Below are positions 52,863 through 64,000 of a stretch of 64,000 nt of DNA, piece after piece. Location of the stretch: assembly GCA_963930645.1 (NCBI GenBank), contig OZ005659.1:161114534-161178533 (forward strand), written 5' to 3'. The first letter of the stretch is position 1; the number at the start of each line of letters is the position of its first letter. This DNA is from Salticus scenicus. Its lineage: Eukaryota > Arthropoda > Arachnida > Araneae > Salticidae. The position numbers and the translations under genes were made by a program. The notes beneath the pieces are model-generated. The model was not told the DNA's origin. It searched no databases and saw only the letters and a list, made by a program, of their open reading frames with translations.

Positions 52863-54293
52863 TTATTTATTTTTATTATCTTTTAATCTATAATTTAAGA
52901 AAAAAAAAATAATGAAATAGTTTCCAAATTATTTCTTTAAAACATTACTCAATTTTAATGAAAGATATGTATAAAAAAAATGATGTGAACACAGAAATTA
53001 GGTAGTGCGTCTCTGGTGTTACATGTTAGAGATAAGCTCCTGTCTACTTGATATGTTTCAGAATGTAAACAAATTGTGAAGTGATGTTTAAAACAAGTTA
53101 TCAGGCTGGACTTTTAACATAAATATTAATTTATTACAGTAATGAACAATGAACAAATTAAACAAGTTAATATAAAGATAGATAAATTAGTTAAAAGATA
53201 AGCTCATCTTAATTCTTATCATAGGCTGACCAGCAGCCATCTTCATGAAAAAATATGGGAGCTGAAGCTTGCATTCTGACTGAAAACAACATGGCAGCCA
53301 ATTTACTTCAGAATAAAACCAACATGGCTGACAGCTTGTTCCATTTGCCCAACTTGAGCAAAAGACTAATTCAATTTTAATACATGTTGGCACTATCTAA
53401 ACAACCAGCTCCAACTCTTCAGCATGCACATAAATACTATACCAAACTGATGTAGGTCACAGTTAAAGTCTTACTCAGGAACTAAAGAAGAAAAACAGTT
53501 AAGTTGCAGTCAACAAATTAACAGTTCATACAGTTATAGCATGCAGTTAACTCACAACCACTAGCTAACACATGATTCAGTACATCAGGTCATCTCTGCA
53601 TGGAAACACCCACCATGGTATGGCAGTCATCTTGTTTGTTTACAAACAAACTGTAGAACAGCAGTACTGACAACCACTGCAGGTAACACAGGCAATATTA
53701 TAACTCATAAAAACAATATTGTAAAGTGAAATTAAATTTTATAAGAGATTTGGGAAAACATTTATAGAAACAATATTTTATTATACTTAACAGTTTATAC
53801 CTTATAATTAATTTTAATTTCATAATTAAAAACTTTAAACTATATCAACATTACAATTTGCACAGCCATAGATCTAATGCCTGTTGTCTCCCCTCACTAA
53901 CAACAGCATAATCTAGAATGGTGCCTTCTCCTACTTAGAAGCATAATGTTAAACAGTAGTTCACCACCTACTACACTGTACCACCAATGGAACCAACCAA
54001 TATCTCCCTTTCTCTTTTCTTTCATGTAATTTCCTGTGTTTGTTCCTCACCCTGTTACTGAGGCCATACATTCCTATACAACGACTGTCTTAAAATAATG
54101 TAATAAGACCTTGAATAAGTTCTTGCTGTTTCTTAACAGAGATGGCTTTACTAGGACTATGTGCATGTGATTTCAGACGGTAATGCATCTACAAGGAAGT
54201 ACTTATGATAAGCTTGAACTTCAGTGTATGTTAGTTTGCCGTAGCGTAAACAAAATCCCCCCCCCCCCCTTAATTCTAATAACATCATGTTTT
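52863..54293. other. Intergenic
   Basis: Sequence of more balanced composition at 53200-54120, with no gene, LTR or terminal repeat I could support. A C-run lies at 54258. Confidence 0.4.
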
Positions 54294-54301
54294 GCGCCAA
54301 G

Positions 54302-54978
54302 CAGTGTTAGAAATAAGAATTTTAAAACTAGGCGTCAAAATGACGCCTGGATTAAATTTTTTGGACGTCAAAATGAAAAATCTAGGTGCCATCCATAATT
54401 AAATATGTAGAATAAAAAAAATAATAATGAAGAATAAATTTGTAAATAATACATGCAATATTATATAAAAAATATTTATGTAAAGAATGTAATTACAAGG
54501 ACAATATTAAACGCACATATTAAACATTACAAATTCATCCTTCACCCAGAAGATACTCGAAATAAGAGTAAAATAATAAACACGCACATGTGTTTACAGC
54601 GAACTAAACTGATAAGTGGAGTTGAGAAGTAAGAGTTTAAAATTGTCAAGATAAGAAAACACTGCTACTCGCTCCAAACCATATGTTGAACAGTTGCTCG
54701 CTACATCGACGATGAGCTCGGTTTTCTAACAACCAAACACAGCCTGCCATTGAAAACTGTTGTAAGCTTGATTTCAATTGCCAATCATCTATGACTCCAG
54801 CGGCAGGATTGAGGAATACGCTAAAATAGACTTGTTTAGTCCGATGGAATCGGGAAAATTATTAGATATGAGGAAAAAATCCAGGCATCAAATATGGCAC
54901 TTATGATTGGAATTCTAGGCGTCAAAATGAAAAATCTGGTAGCAAAATATGACTAACGACCGCTTATTTCTAACACTG
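54302..54978. mobile_element. hAT non-autonomous element
   Basis: Inverted ends CAGTGTTAGAAATAAG / CTTATTTCTAACACTG and 8-bp duplication GCGCCAAG / GTGCCAAG (54294-54301 and 54979-54986, one mismatch). Subterminal AGGCGTCAAAATGA motifs occur at both sides. 677 bp, non-coding. Confidence 0.87.
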
Positions 54979-55011
54979 GTGCCAAGTAATGAATTGTGGG
55001 GAAATTTATTG

Positions 55012-55320
55012 TAGTATTTTATTCAAAAGAAATTTGCAACTGAAGCACACAGAATTCTTGTTGAGACTTATGGTGAGCATTCTCTGTCGGAAACAACATG
55101 CAGAGACTGGTTTTGAAGCTTCAAAAATAATGATTTTGGTCTAAGAGATAACGAATGCTCTGGTACACCAGAAAAGTTTGAAGACAAAAAATTGGAAGAA
55201 TTATTTAACAAAGATTCATCTCAGTAGATGAGCGATGACACAACAGTTTCAAAATATTTGGAAGCATTAGGAAAGATCTAAAGCAAGAACATTGGTACTG
55301 TGCAAGAAAACAGCGAGGTC
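55012..55320 (+). pseudogene. Mariner transposase N-terminal relic
   Basis: The frame reads KKFATEAHRILVETYGEHSL then SETTCRDWF, stop, SFKNNDFGLRDNE, SGTPEKFEDKKLEELF: the paired helix-turn-helix region of mariner transposases. It has several stops, and beyond about 55320 the homology is lost. No terminal repeats found. Confidence 0.8.
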
Positions 55321-56279
55321 CTATACATTGTCGAAAATTTCATCAAAACATCTTCATTAAGGTGCTATCAGATGAAAGATGATATATTCTAAAATATAAG
55401 CTATTGCCGCTCAAAAGCGACCAAACGACTTTAGTAGGATTGTTTTTAAGCATAAATGGAAGAACGAAATCCAGAAATGTAAACAACGGACCCAACATTT
55501 GGCTATTATTCTCCCCCCCCACGGATGTTTAAAAGGGAAAAGAATAGAGGGTGTTCTGTAATTGCAATTCTCTGATTGGAGGATTTCGTTCTAAAGACTA
55601 CTGTATGTGATTTAAACAGTCGGAAATGCATGATTGATGAACATACGTTCGGCAATTTATATCAAACGGCATATTTGGATCGTTTCCCGCATGAAAAACC
55701 TGTTTATGAGGTATTTTGTGCTAAAAACTATCGTATGGTTCTTCGTTTGATAGCGGCTTTAACATAGAAGTTAGAAAGAAACATGTTGCTACAGTTGAAG
55801 TGAGACATATTTTCGCTTAAAGAAATGGTTTGTGACCTGGGTTTCTTATGTGAATATTATTCAAATCCTTGTTACCTACCTACCTTTCCTCCAAGTTTGT
55901 ACCATGAATTCGGAATTACCGTGCATGATTCAGATTTAAAATACCAAATTTGGATTTCCTGATAATATTTCTCTTTTGGGATATGCTGATAACGAACACA
56001 TACATACAGATTAGCAGCAAACCACTAAAAACAAATTTTTCGGATTCAAGGGCCTCAAAATCAAAAACATGCAAATATAGCAAAAACTCAATTTAAAGTT
56101 GAACCATAAACAATATTTCTGTACCATATATAAAAAGAAAAAAAGAGAATAAAATTTCAATTACATAATACAGCATCTTCACATTTTTGGAACCTTATGT
56201 TTATAACTTTCAATGATATGATTCTTTCATGGGTATTCATGTAAAATTATTCAAAAATATAATTTTAAATTAACTTTTA
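55321..56279. other. Unassigned; short open frame at 55576-55767
   Basis: The open frame has relatively balanced codons (DLNSRKCMIDEHTFGNLYQT, RFPHEKPVYEVFCAKNYRMV) but I recognise no family. It may be a coding relic. The rest is featureless. Confidence 0.3.
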
Positions 56280-56287
56280 TATTAAAA

Positions 56288-56634
56288 CAGGGATCGATCC
56301 AAGCAAAAATTTAGACCTATTTGTTGCTCCTTTACAAAAATCCACGCTCATAAAAAGGGTGGGCCCCTTCACAAAGTTCAGATTCATAAAAGTCACCCCT
56401 TCACAAGATTTTGTTTTATAAAAATTACAGTTATATATATATATATTTTTTCTATTTTTTAGTATTATTTTTAATTAATGCCTATATTTGGTTCGACAAA
56501 ACTCTATTAACTTGATATTAAACATTATATAGAATGACTATTAAAATGACAGTTTTTTTTTTGGAGGGGGAGGGGGGGGGGTTAAAAAATTTCACAAAAA
56601 TGGGCTCCAAAAATTAAAATCCAGATTGACCCCT
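56288..56634. mobile_element. Family F hAT-like MITE, uninterrupted copy
   Basis: CAGGGATCGATCCAAGCAAA on the left and CCAGATTGACCCCT on the right, with TATTAAAA on both sides (56280-56287 and 56635-56642), an 8-bp duplication if the last G of the right end is lost. Interior matches 5396-6577. Includes a G-rich tract near 56563. Confidence 0.75.
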
Positions 56635-56642
56635 TATTAAAA

Positions 56643-57113
56643 TAAATGCATGAAATTATAGTAAAGTTTTTAATGAATACCCTTGTACACATAGTGCATT
56701 CATAGTAAAAAGTGTTATCATTTGCATTGTAACTATTTTCAACTATTCTTTTTCTAAAAACTAAATCTTTATTACTTTACAGACATACAAACTTATTGTA
56801 TACAAAAAAGTTATATTTTTGCATCCAAGAAAAAAAGATATTTTATATACTAGTTTGTCAGCTGTTAGCAGCAGTTGTAGCAAAATGGCACAACTTGAAA
56901 TACTGGTATACTGAAATATATTTCACCATTAAAATTATAAAATACCACTTATTTCAGTTTTTGTATTAAAAATGTTGCTTAATAACTGTCTATCAATCCT
57001 TTTCTTTCATTTCTTAAATGTTATATAAAGTAAGTAAAAGGTAACTTTTCTTTACCTTTTGAATGAGTAATATTTCTTGACTTAAAAAAAAAAAAAATCA
57101 TATTATCAAGCAA
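56643..57113. other. 3' flank of the LRR gene (minus strand)
   Basis: AT-rich, no coding sense. Poly(A) run at 57085. Confidence 0.4.
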
Positions 57114-58146
57114 TCAAATGAAACTATTAAGTGCTAAGTAGTCATTTTCATGTGAATGTAATTCTTTTTTGTCATTTGGATGAAGCGACAATTTTTCTTG
57201 GAAAACTTCAGGAAGATTATCATACCAAATTTTGGTAATATCGTTACATACAGTCACATGAATACATTTTAAAGACGGACATTCAGTCAGTAATTTTTCA
57301 ATGCCTCCGGCTGTTATGCCAGTATTTCTCACACATAATGATTTCAAACGAGGGAAAAACTCATTATCTACATTACTTCTAGAAATATCTTCGATATTAC
57401 AATGGGACACATACAGTTTTTCTAAGCATGCACAATTTTGCTTTAGATTCACTATTGTTTTATCAGTCACTTTTGAATGTTCAAGATCAAGAACTCTTAG
57501 TTTTTTAGCCTTCTGAATAAACTTCATTATATGACTATCATTTATTGACCATTTAGTCAAATAAAGTTCTTCTAAATTAGCTAATGTACAAAAGAGATCA
57601 TCTTTAATATGGTCCAATAAGAAAGGCTTAGAATAAGATAAATCTAATACTACTATTTCTGGAAGGTCAGAAGAGGTGAAATGAAAGAAAACATCGGATT
57701 TTCTGAACAGGACTTCCCTAAGTGATAATATCTGTAGTTTCGGCAAAACTAGATCTAGCAAATCGATATCTTCTTCTTTCTTGAATTTTGTTTCAAGAAT
57801 TTGTAAGGTAGGCTCGTCTAATAAACTCCTCCCACCTTCAATTAATGCAGCATTATAAAATTTGAAATTTCTTGTAGCACAGCCAGAAGGAATATGTAAA
57901 TTTTTAACCAAATGAATGTTTTCCAGAAATAGAGATTGCAAATGTGGACACTGGTCATGAAGTTTAGCCATGACTTCTGGTAAACTCATAGGCAGTGCTT
58001 CATAACAGAATCTACTTCTAAGTCCTAAAACACATGGGGGAAGTGATGTTAGAATTTCAATAAAAAGTGATGGGGAAATAGTTTTCAAGTTAACATATTT
58101 CCATAAAACTTCACTTGTCATTAGCTGGGACCATCTAGAACACACT
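57114..58146 (-). CDS. F-box/LRR protein, large 3' exon
   Basis: About 344 codons from a 3' splice site (TTCTTCCTTCTAG at 58147-58159) to the stop at 57114. It begins inside an F-box (VCSRWSQLMTSEVLWKYVNL), so the first F-box helices are in an unseen upstream exon at a higher coordinate. Degenerate leucine-rich repeats follow (LPPCVLGLRSR, LPEVMAKLHDQCPHLQSLFL, LPKLQILSL, LPEIVVLDLSYS, LANLEELYLT, AKKLRVLDLEHSKVTD, CACLEKLYVSHC, FPRLKSLCVRNTGIT, CPSLKCIHV). The F-box would bind Skp1 and the repeats the substrate of an SCF ubiquitin ligase (family knowledge). The layout resembles FBXL12-type proteins, tentative. The frame is intact. Relatives lie at 8062-8390 and 20666-21237 on the same strand. 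Confidence 0.85.
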
Positions 58147-58159
58147 CTAGAAGGAAGAA
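58147..58159 (-). promoter_or_regulatory. 3' splice site of the LRR exon
   Basis: Pyrimidine-rich TTCTTCCTTCTAG precedes the exon on the minus strand. The equivalent site before the exon at 21237 (CTTTTTTCAG) gives the same codon phase. Confidence 0.65.
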
Positions 58160-58380
58160 GAAATGTTAGTTAAGCATTTGAATAAATTATTTGAACCTAG
58201 ATATTCTTTAAATAATGAAAAACAATAGAACGTTTTTATGCACAAAACAAAGAAACAAGAAATTTTTTTAATAAATATACACATGCGCATATATTCAAAT
58301 GGAGGAGGGGGGGGGGGAGATAAAGAGGAAAAAATACTGTAACTGAAATAATGCCCCTTTGATGCCAAAAGTAATTTTAA

Positions 58381-58712
58381 CAGGATTCCCACTCAATTTA
58401 AAAAATAAAATTCCCTGAGTTTTCCAGGTCTATTTTTAGAAAATTCCAGTCACAAAATTTGGTTTGCAACATAAAAAATAGCTCACGGTATAAAATAGAA
58501 CACAGCTCACAACATAAAAGACAACATAGTAAAGTGACTTGCGATATAAACTGAATGCTCAAAAAGCATTTTCCAGGTTTATATTATCATTTTTCAAGGT
58601 TTTTGAGCAATATTTACAATTTTGTCTGATATTTCCTTGACTTTTTTCAGTAATTTCAAATTCCCTGATTTTTCCAGGTTTTCCCTGTTCTCCCTAACCC
58701 GTGGGAACTCTG
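58381..58712. mobile_element. hAT-like MITE with 6-bp duplication
   Basis: CAGGATTCCCAC on the left and GTGGGAACTCTG on the right, TTTTAA directly outside both ends (58375-58380 and 58713-58718). Repeated TTCCCTGA and TTTTCCAGG motifs near both ends. 332 bp. Confidence 0.75.
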
Positions 58713-58718
58713 TTTTAA

Positions 58719-61700
58719 CTTCACAAAAATTTCTGGTAGCCATAAAAATATCCCCCTGCCATTTTTTTTCTTTTTAAATTTACTTGAGTATGGAAATTAA
58801 AATTTTATGCATAAAAACCAAATGACTATGACTAGATGATATGTCAGAAAAAAAACAGTTAAAATTTAACATCATCTAACCAGTTTTATTATTTTCTCCA
58901 AATTGCTATACCATCGGCATTGATATATCATCATTACACCGGCACAATGATACAGTACTGGGTCGCAAAGCATACACAAACGGGAGCGGTGTAAACCAAT
59001 TGCCTAAAGCAGTGCATTGATTCAACATTGAGTTGTGAAACATGCACAGAGAAAAGTGGTGTAAATTTCATAATGGTATACCTTTTCAACATAGCATCTC
59101 AAACCGTTGTGAAAAAAGCAGGAATCAAAATGGTGCAAATTAAGGCTACACCAGGAATGGAATTGCAGCTTGATTCTGGGACCAATTTTTTTTTTTAATA
59201 ACAATAGTATTAAAATAATAATAATAATAAATGTTGAGTTTCATAAAAAACTGAAAGCACAGATGTCAATTAAAATATACTGATCGAAAAATGCAACCAG
59301 GTGAGTGTATTTTATGAGCACAATGAATTACAGCCATGTAAAGCATTATCTTCACATATTTAAGCCAAAACTCAAAATTACATATTAATGATCCATTCAC
59401 AACAGTGCACTGCAGCTAAAAATAAACACACACACACAAAATAAAATGAATAAATAATTAAAAAAAAAAAAAAAAGTTACAGGATTATTATGTAAATATA
59501 AAAATATTTTGTGACTTTTATAGCTTATCTTAATTTTAAATGAGGAGCAAACACTGAAAACTTAACATAAATAACTATAAGATAAAAAACTTTTTATAAA
59601 CCCTGTTTTTAAATTTTCTGTTGAATCATAGCTATAGAACTAACTACATTAGAACTTTATCAATGCATATTGTTACGAAATTGTAAATAATTGTATTTAT
59701 TCTTGTATAAATTCTTTGAAAGAAATGAAAAACAAAGAAAATTTAAAATGAAACAGTTGTAATATATATATATATGTATGTATATATGGGCGAGTTAAGT
59801 TGTTTCTTATATGCAAGATAAGAAAGTGTTTACTTATATATTTATCATTGTCTCCAGTAAATATTCGAATTGAGGGTATTTTTATGTGTTTGATGCAGTG
59901 AAGCTTATGAAATTTTTTAGTGTGCAGCTACATTGCTGAGAATTGACTTTGTGAAGGTACCTCACTGCTAAAAATAGACTTAGTGAAAGTGCCTCAATGC
60001 GGCACTAAATTTTTTCTGTAAACTTAAGTCTTGCATAGCACTAAATGCTATTCAATATTCATTTAAAATAATTTTCCATCAGAATCAATTGGCAATAAAA
60101 GTATTTTAACTTGAAAAATGATATGAAAAGAGTTTTATAAAAACAATTATTATTGTAATAAAAATCTGAATGAAATAGGAGAAAACTTGCTCAATGCATA
60201 GAATTCTAAATTGCAAATATGGAAAAACAAAAGCAGCATTTTTCATTAGAAAACTGATCCTGTTCAATAAATTTAAATTATTAATAGGTAATTGTTACTC
60301 AATAACACTTAAATAAGAAATAAAAAGTACCAATCATTTGTATTAAAAGGGGATTTGGCACTAGTTGAAGAGACACAGGAAAAATAATCAATGTCAGTAA
60401 CCACGGAGTATTATTTAAGAGGAGACGAAAGTAACGCTGAAATTTTGCGATGTTGTTTTCTAACGTTAACAGAGGGCGCCAGCGTTCGCTATACCCTACT
60501 TTCCAGCTTCCGTAACGTTATTCAATAGGGAAATGTTTCGTTTTTATTAATTTTTTAAGAATAATATTGAGCTTAAAAAAATTCGGTTGAAAGCAGATTT
60601 CATTTAATAGAGTCTTTTTGACAAGATGTTTTTTTTTAAAGAACTATTTTAAGCATTTTACTTAGTGAGAGAACATTTAAAATGACGTTGATCTTTATGC
60701 GCAAAACCGAAGCTAAACTACATTGTTATGGAGAGATAGGTTTTTTTTTTTTTTTTTTTTTGAGAATGTTGGTTTTTATGGATATCTTATGGCAGTGAGT
60801 CTTATAATTTTTCGTTGTTGCTATATTTGACGGTGTAATAAAATAATAATAATAATAAAAAAAATTAAGAAGTTGCTAGCGATTTGATTTTTTCATTCAT
60901 TTCCTTTTACCAACATGAAGTTTAAAACAATTCTTTGTTATGCAATTTTTTTTTTTCTTCTGTGTAACCTGATGTGTAATAAAATTACATACTGTTTCAA
61001 TAAATTTTCAAGTGTTGGCATTACATTTTTCAGTAAAAGGAAAAGTTATTTTTGTTTACTATTAGTGTTTACTATTAGTATGAAATTAAAAAATATTAGT
61101 ATGATTTAAAAAATAAAGTTGTAATTTTATGTTAAGATTTTTCTCTAAAATTTTCACTAATGCATGTGAATTTTGTAATTAAGACTTTTTTTAAATTTTG
61201 TCCTGATTTTTTTTTTAATTGAATATTTGATTAAGATCATGACCAGTTTCAACTGTTTGAGTCATTCTCAGAATCAGAGACAGTGAAGAATCTAAGTCTA
61301 AGCATTGCTGTATCATCATTTATCAAATGAATATTTTGGAAATCAAATACAAGCTCAGTAGCGCAGCAGTACACTATTTTAACAGTATGCTAACAAACCT
61401 GTGCGAAACTTACGCAATTGCATAAGTTATTAAAATTTCAGGATTTTTTTTTTTTTTTTTTAACATACAAAATTAAGTTGAATTTTTGCATAATAATGGA
61501 TTATCATGAGAATTATTACGTTAAAAATAGTACATATGGAGTTGCATAAAACTAAGCCTAATAAAATTAAACAACAAAAACTAGGATAAGGTAAATGTAT
61601 CAAAGTGGAGGAAGAAAGGATAGCCTAGTGAGTGAGGCATTTCATTCTGAGATCATGCTGGGTAAATAATACATTTCGTTTCTTATAATATTAGTGTAAT

Positions 61701-62012
61701 AGGATACTTGACATTAGAAATTTAAGAGAAAAATTAGTGTAACTTTTATGTTTAGAGAACTTTTATGTTGGAAAAATTAGTGTAACTTTTATGTTTAGAG
61801 AACTTTTATGTTGACAGAATTTTTTTCTCTTGCGGATCAGGTTCGGGTAGGGTTGACTGAATTTATTTTCTTGCGGGTCGGGTTTGGTTTTCAACAAGTC
61901 GGGTCGACTTGAGAACACCTTTCAAAATATTTTTTTTTACAATTATGAACATAAATTTATAGGAATGTTTACAACTATGTAACTAATTTAAACATTCTGC
62001 ACATACTAGACA
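58719..62012. other. Intergenic, with one GC-richer patch
   Basis: No gene supported. A patch at about 60470-60520 (GAGGGCGCCAGCGTTCGCTA) breaks the AT-rich run and could be a promoter or transposon fragment. (TA)n near 59763. Poly(T) at 60739 and 61446. A 44-bp tandem duplication (GAAAAATTAGTGTAACTTTT, ATGTTTAGAGAACTTTTATG) lies at about 61730-61812. Confidence 0.4.
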
Positions 62013-62232
62013 TGTATCGGTTGGTTGTTTGGTTGGAGGATTTAAGGCCGATTGACTCCAGATGTGTCCTATGCCTATAGGGGGAATGCCCTCCGTTTGA
62101 GTCTTTCTAAGGGGTCCTAGCCCGTATTTACGCGTGTTCCGAGCGGCTAGGTCGACGAGCGCAACCTGGGATCGAAACCGACACTTCCCATCTACCAGCT
62201 TCGAGCGCTGAACCGCTCGGCCGCTGGTGGGC
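62013..62232 (-). mobile_element. tRNA-derived SINE, copy 2
   Basis: On the minus strand it starts CCACCAGCGGCCGAGCGGTT with an A-box-like GGCCGAGCGG and a B-box-like GTTTCGATCCC (62169-62181), then GTTGCGCTCGTCGACCTAGC and GCTAGGACCCCTTAGAAAGA, matching copy 1 at 308-548. The head resembles a Ser/Leu-type tRNA. Better preserved than copy 1. Confidence 0.8.
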
Positions 62233-62496
62233 AGACATGTACCGGAGCACCCTATTCGTATCCGCGGATATCCGCCAGAAAATTAGATCCGTATTTGTAT
62301 CTGGATCTGTTTTATTTTCTTCAACGGAACTAATATGTATCTTTCGAAAAAACTGTATGAAAATTAGAAAAGTATTATGAATCTTTCTCGACTGTTGTTA
62401 ATATATAAATTAAAGAAATACAAATACAGTATAACCTCGCATTTAAATTCTGGAAAATGAAAAGATTTCGCAGTTTACAAGTTTTTTTTTTTTTTT

Positions 62497-63496
62497 ACTT
62501 TCTTCTATATTCAATAGAAGAAAGTATTAGATTCGTAAAAATTTTCACCTTCCGGTTTTTGATGAATTTGCACGTTTTGAGAGTTCCGAACACGATTTGA
62601 CTATTTCTAGAAAATATCAGTCTGTGTCTCTGTATGTGTGTGACAAAAATTTTGTGGTGACTGTATCTCTTGAACTACTGTACATAATTACCTATAAATT
62701 CATAAATAAATGCACCTTGACATAAATTAGTGCCTATCAACTTTTGGTGCCCATCGCTCAACAGATAGCGTTGCTATACAGTGATTTCCGCAATTTAAGG
62801 GAATGCTATATCTCAGGAACTACTGCATAGAATTGTATATACATTTATATGTAGATGCACCTTGACATAACCTAGTCCCTATCAACTTTTTATGTCAATT
62901 TCTCAAAAGGTTGCGTTGATTTTTACAGTTTAAGGAAAGGCTATATATCAGGAACTACTAAACAAAATTGCACATAAATTTATATGTGGATGTACCATGA
63001 TATAATTTATAGTTTTCCCACGTTTGGTACCAATAATTCAATAGGTGGCGGTGTTATACAACGATTTCCATAATTTAAGGGAAAGAGATATCTCAGGTTC
63101 TATTGTGTATAATAATAAAAAAAAAAAAGATATCTGAAAAGACCATAATCAAACATTATGTCGATTCAATTTGGATGCATATCGGCCAATAGGTGGCGCT
63201 GCTGTCCTGCAATTTTCCCCGAGACAGAAAATCTATATCTCAACTTCTATGGTGTATAACTGTACAAAATTTGATAAGTGAAATAGCCATTATGAAAACG
63301 CATTTTTTAATATACTATTTATGGAGAATAAAACTGTCTTTCTTTGCACAATGTAATTTTTCTCTAAGATGAAAATCGTCTGCATTCATTATGGTAGGTA
63401 ATTTTAATAAATAATAGCTTTAGTAAATTATCTGTACTGAGCGAATTTGTATTAGAAAATATAGAAGAAAGTCTTGTGGTGAGAACAACATACTAG
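62497..63496 (+). mobile_element. Family B repeat, complete plus-strand copy
   Basis: 5' hairpin ACTTTCTTCTATATTCAATA, GAAGAAAGT, and 3' end ATAGAAGAAAGTCTTGTGGT, GAGAACAACATACTAG. The last hairpin is damaged (GTGAGAACAAC instead of GTGGCCACAAC). About five internal units carry ATATCTCAGGAACTACTG and GTGGCG-type motifs. Confidence 0.75.
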
Positions 63497-63650
63497 TTTT
63501 ATTTTTATTTATTTATTTATTTAATACCTTTACTTTTAATGAAATTCAATCCTTGCTTTTATGTAAACGGAATTTTGAATTTTCTCTATTTATACTTGTT
63601 TATACAGCAAATATATAAGAAATATTTGTTGTGATTTCATTTAACGCTAG

Positions 63651-64000
63651 TATGCTGTGACCACCTCAAACTTTATTCTATTATTTTCCTATAGGAATTC
63701 GCTCAGTAAAAATATTTTCTTAAAACTATGTATTATTTATTAAAATTATCTACCATAATGAATGATTTTCATTTAGAAAAAACTAACACTAAATATTTAC
63801 AAGTTTTGAGAGGTCTAGACTATATGTATGGTTTCATTGCTTATAATACAACAAAACATGATATGTGAAAAGACCAATATGAAATATTACGCTGATTCAA
63901 AGTGAATGCCTATTAGCCAACAGGTGGCGCTGCTACAGGGATTTCCGCAATTTAAGGAAAGGCTATATCTCAAGAACTACTGCACAGAATTTCATATAAA
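63651..64000 (-). mobile_element. Family B repeat, minus strand, cut by window end
   Basis: Starts CTAGTATGCTGTGACCACCT and continues with the reversed interior (ATAGGAATTCGCTCAGTAAA, GGTGGCGCTGCTACAGG). Confidence 0.65.

Noticed and set aside
1..64000. CRISPR arrays, operons, phage or plasmid features
   Set aside because: Direct-repeat arrays here are satellites or tandem duplications with long units; the sequence is animal nuclear DNA.

Overview
The window reads as AT-rich animal nuclear DNA. It has spliced protein-coding exons, CCAAT/GC-box promoters, tRNA-derived SINEs, Tc1/mariner, hAT and piggyBac-type DNA transposons, and a BEL/Pao LTR retrotransposon. That mixture fits an arthropod, most likely a spider (inference from repeat content and gene families; no marker gene is present). 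There are no rRNA genes, operons, CRISPR arrays or other prokaryotic signs. Most of the 64 kb is transposon-derived.

Region 0-8 kb: the 3' end of a family C repeat, a tRNA-derived SINE, a complete but dead IR/DR Tc1-like element (1007-2609), a decayed mariner-superfamily transposase (4.0-5.1 kb), and a hAT-like element (5396-6577) with a full family C repeat nested in it.

Region 8-21.3 kb is the most gene-like part. A C-terminal F-box/LRR exon (minus strand, 8.06-8.39 kb) is followed by an intact GC-rich RING-finger gene (plus strand, 8875-9873). Next come a perfect 70-bp palindrome, fold-back and GC-rich tandem repeats, and a GC-rich minus-strand ORF with a BRO-N-like segment and a multi-CCAAT promoter (12.6-13.15 kb). 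These are followed by a 5-copy satellite of about 560 bp whose units each carry a 30-bp inverted repeat (16.3-18.9 kb), a frameshifted RING paralogue on the minus strand (19.67-20.6 kb), and an N-terminal F-box/LRR exon (20.67-21.24 kb). The two LRR pieces cover different parts of the same kind of protein, and the two RING genes lie in opposite orientation between them.

Region 21.4-42 kb is nested repeats. Three families (B, C, D) share one end design: a 5' hairpin whose arm recurs at the 3' end just before a second hairpin. This resembles non-autonomous Helitron/Helentron elements. Several MITE-like elements have clear target duplications: hAT (26.5-28.1 kb), TTAA-flanked (31.2 and 33.7 kb), mariner (33.4 kb) and pogo-like (37.7 kb). 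There is also a three-copy tandem array of tRNA-like units (29.5-30.3 kb) and an LTR-like insertion (35.2-36.2 kb).

Region 42.1-48.3 kb is a very young BEL/Pao element: 329-bp LTRs with one difference, 5-bp target duplication, full-length pol, and a gag carrying two opposite frameshifts. It sits inside a family B repeat. Region 48.6-64 kb holds more hAT elements, a recent 355-bp tandem duplication, fold-backs, a mariner relic, a full LRR exon of a third F-box/LRR copy (57.1-58.15 kb, minus), a second SINE copy (minus) and two more family B copies.

The host-type genes seen are F-box/LRR proteins (SCF substrate adaptors) and RING proteins, so the genic content points to ubiquitin ligation. All functional statements are homology inferences from reading the sequence.
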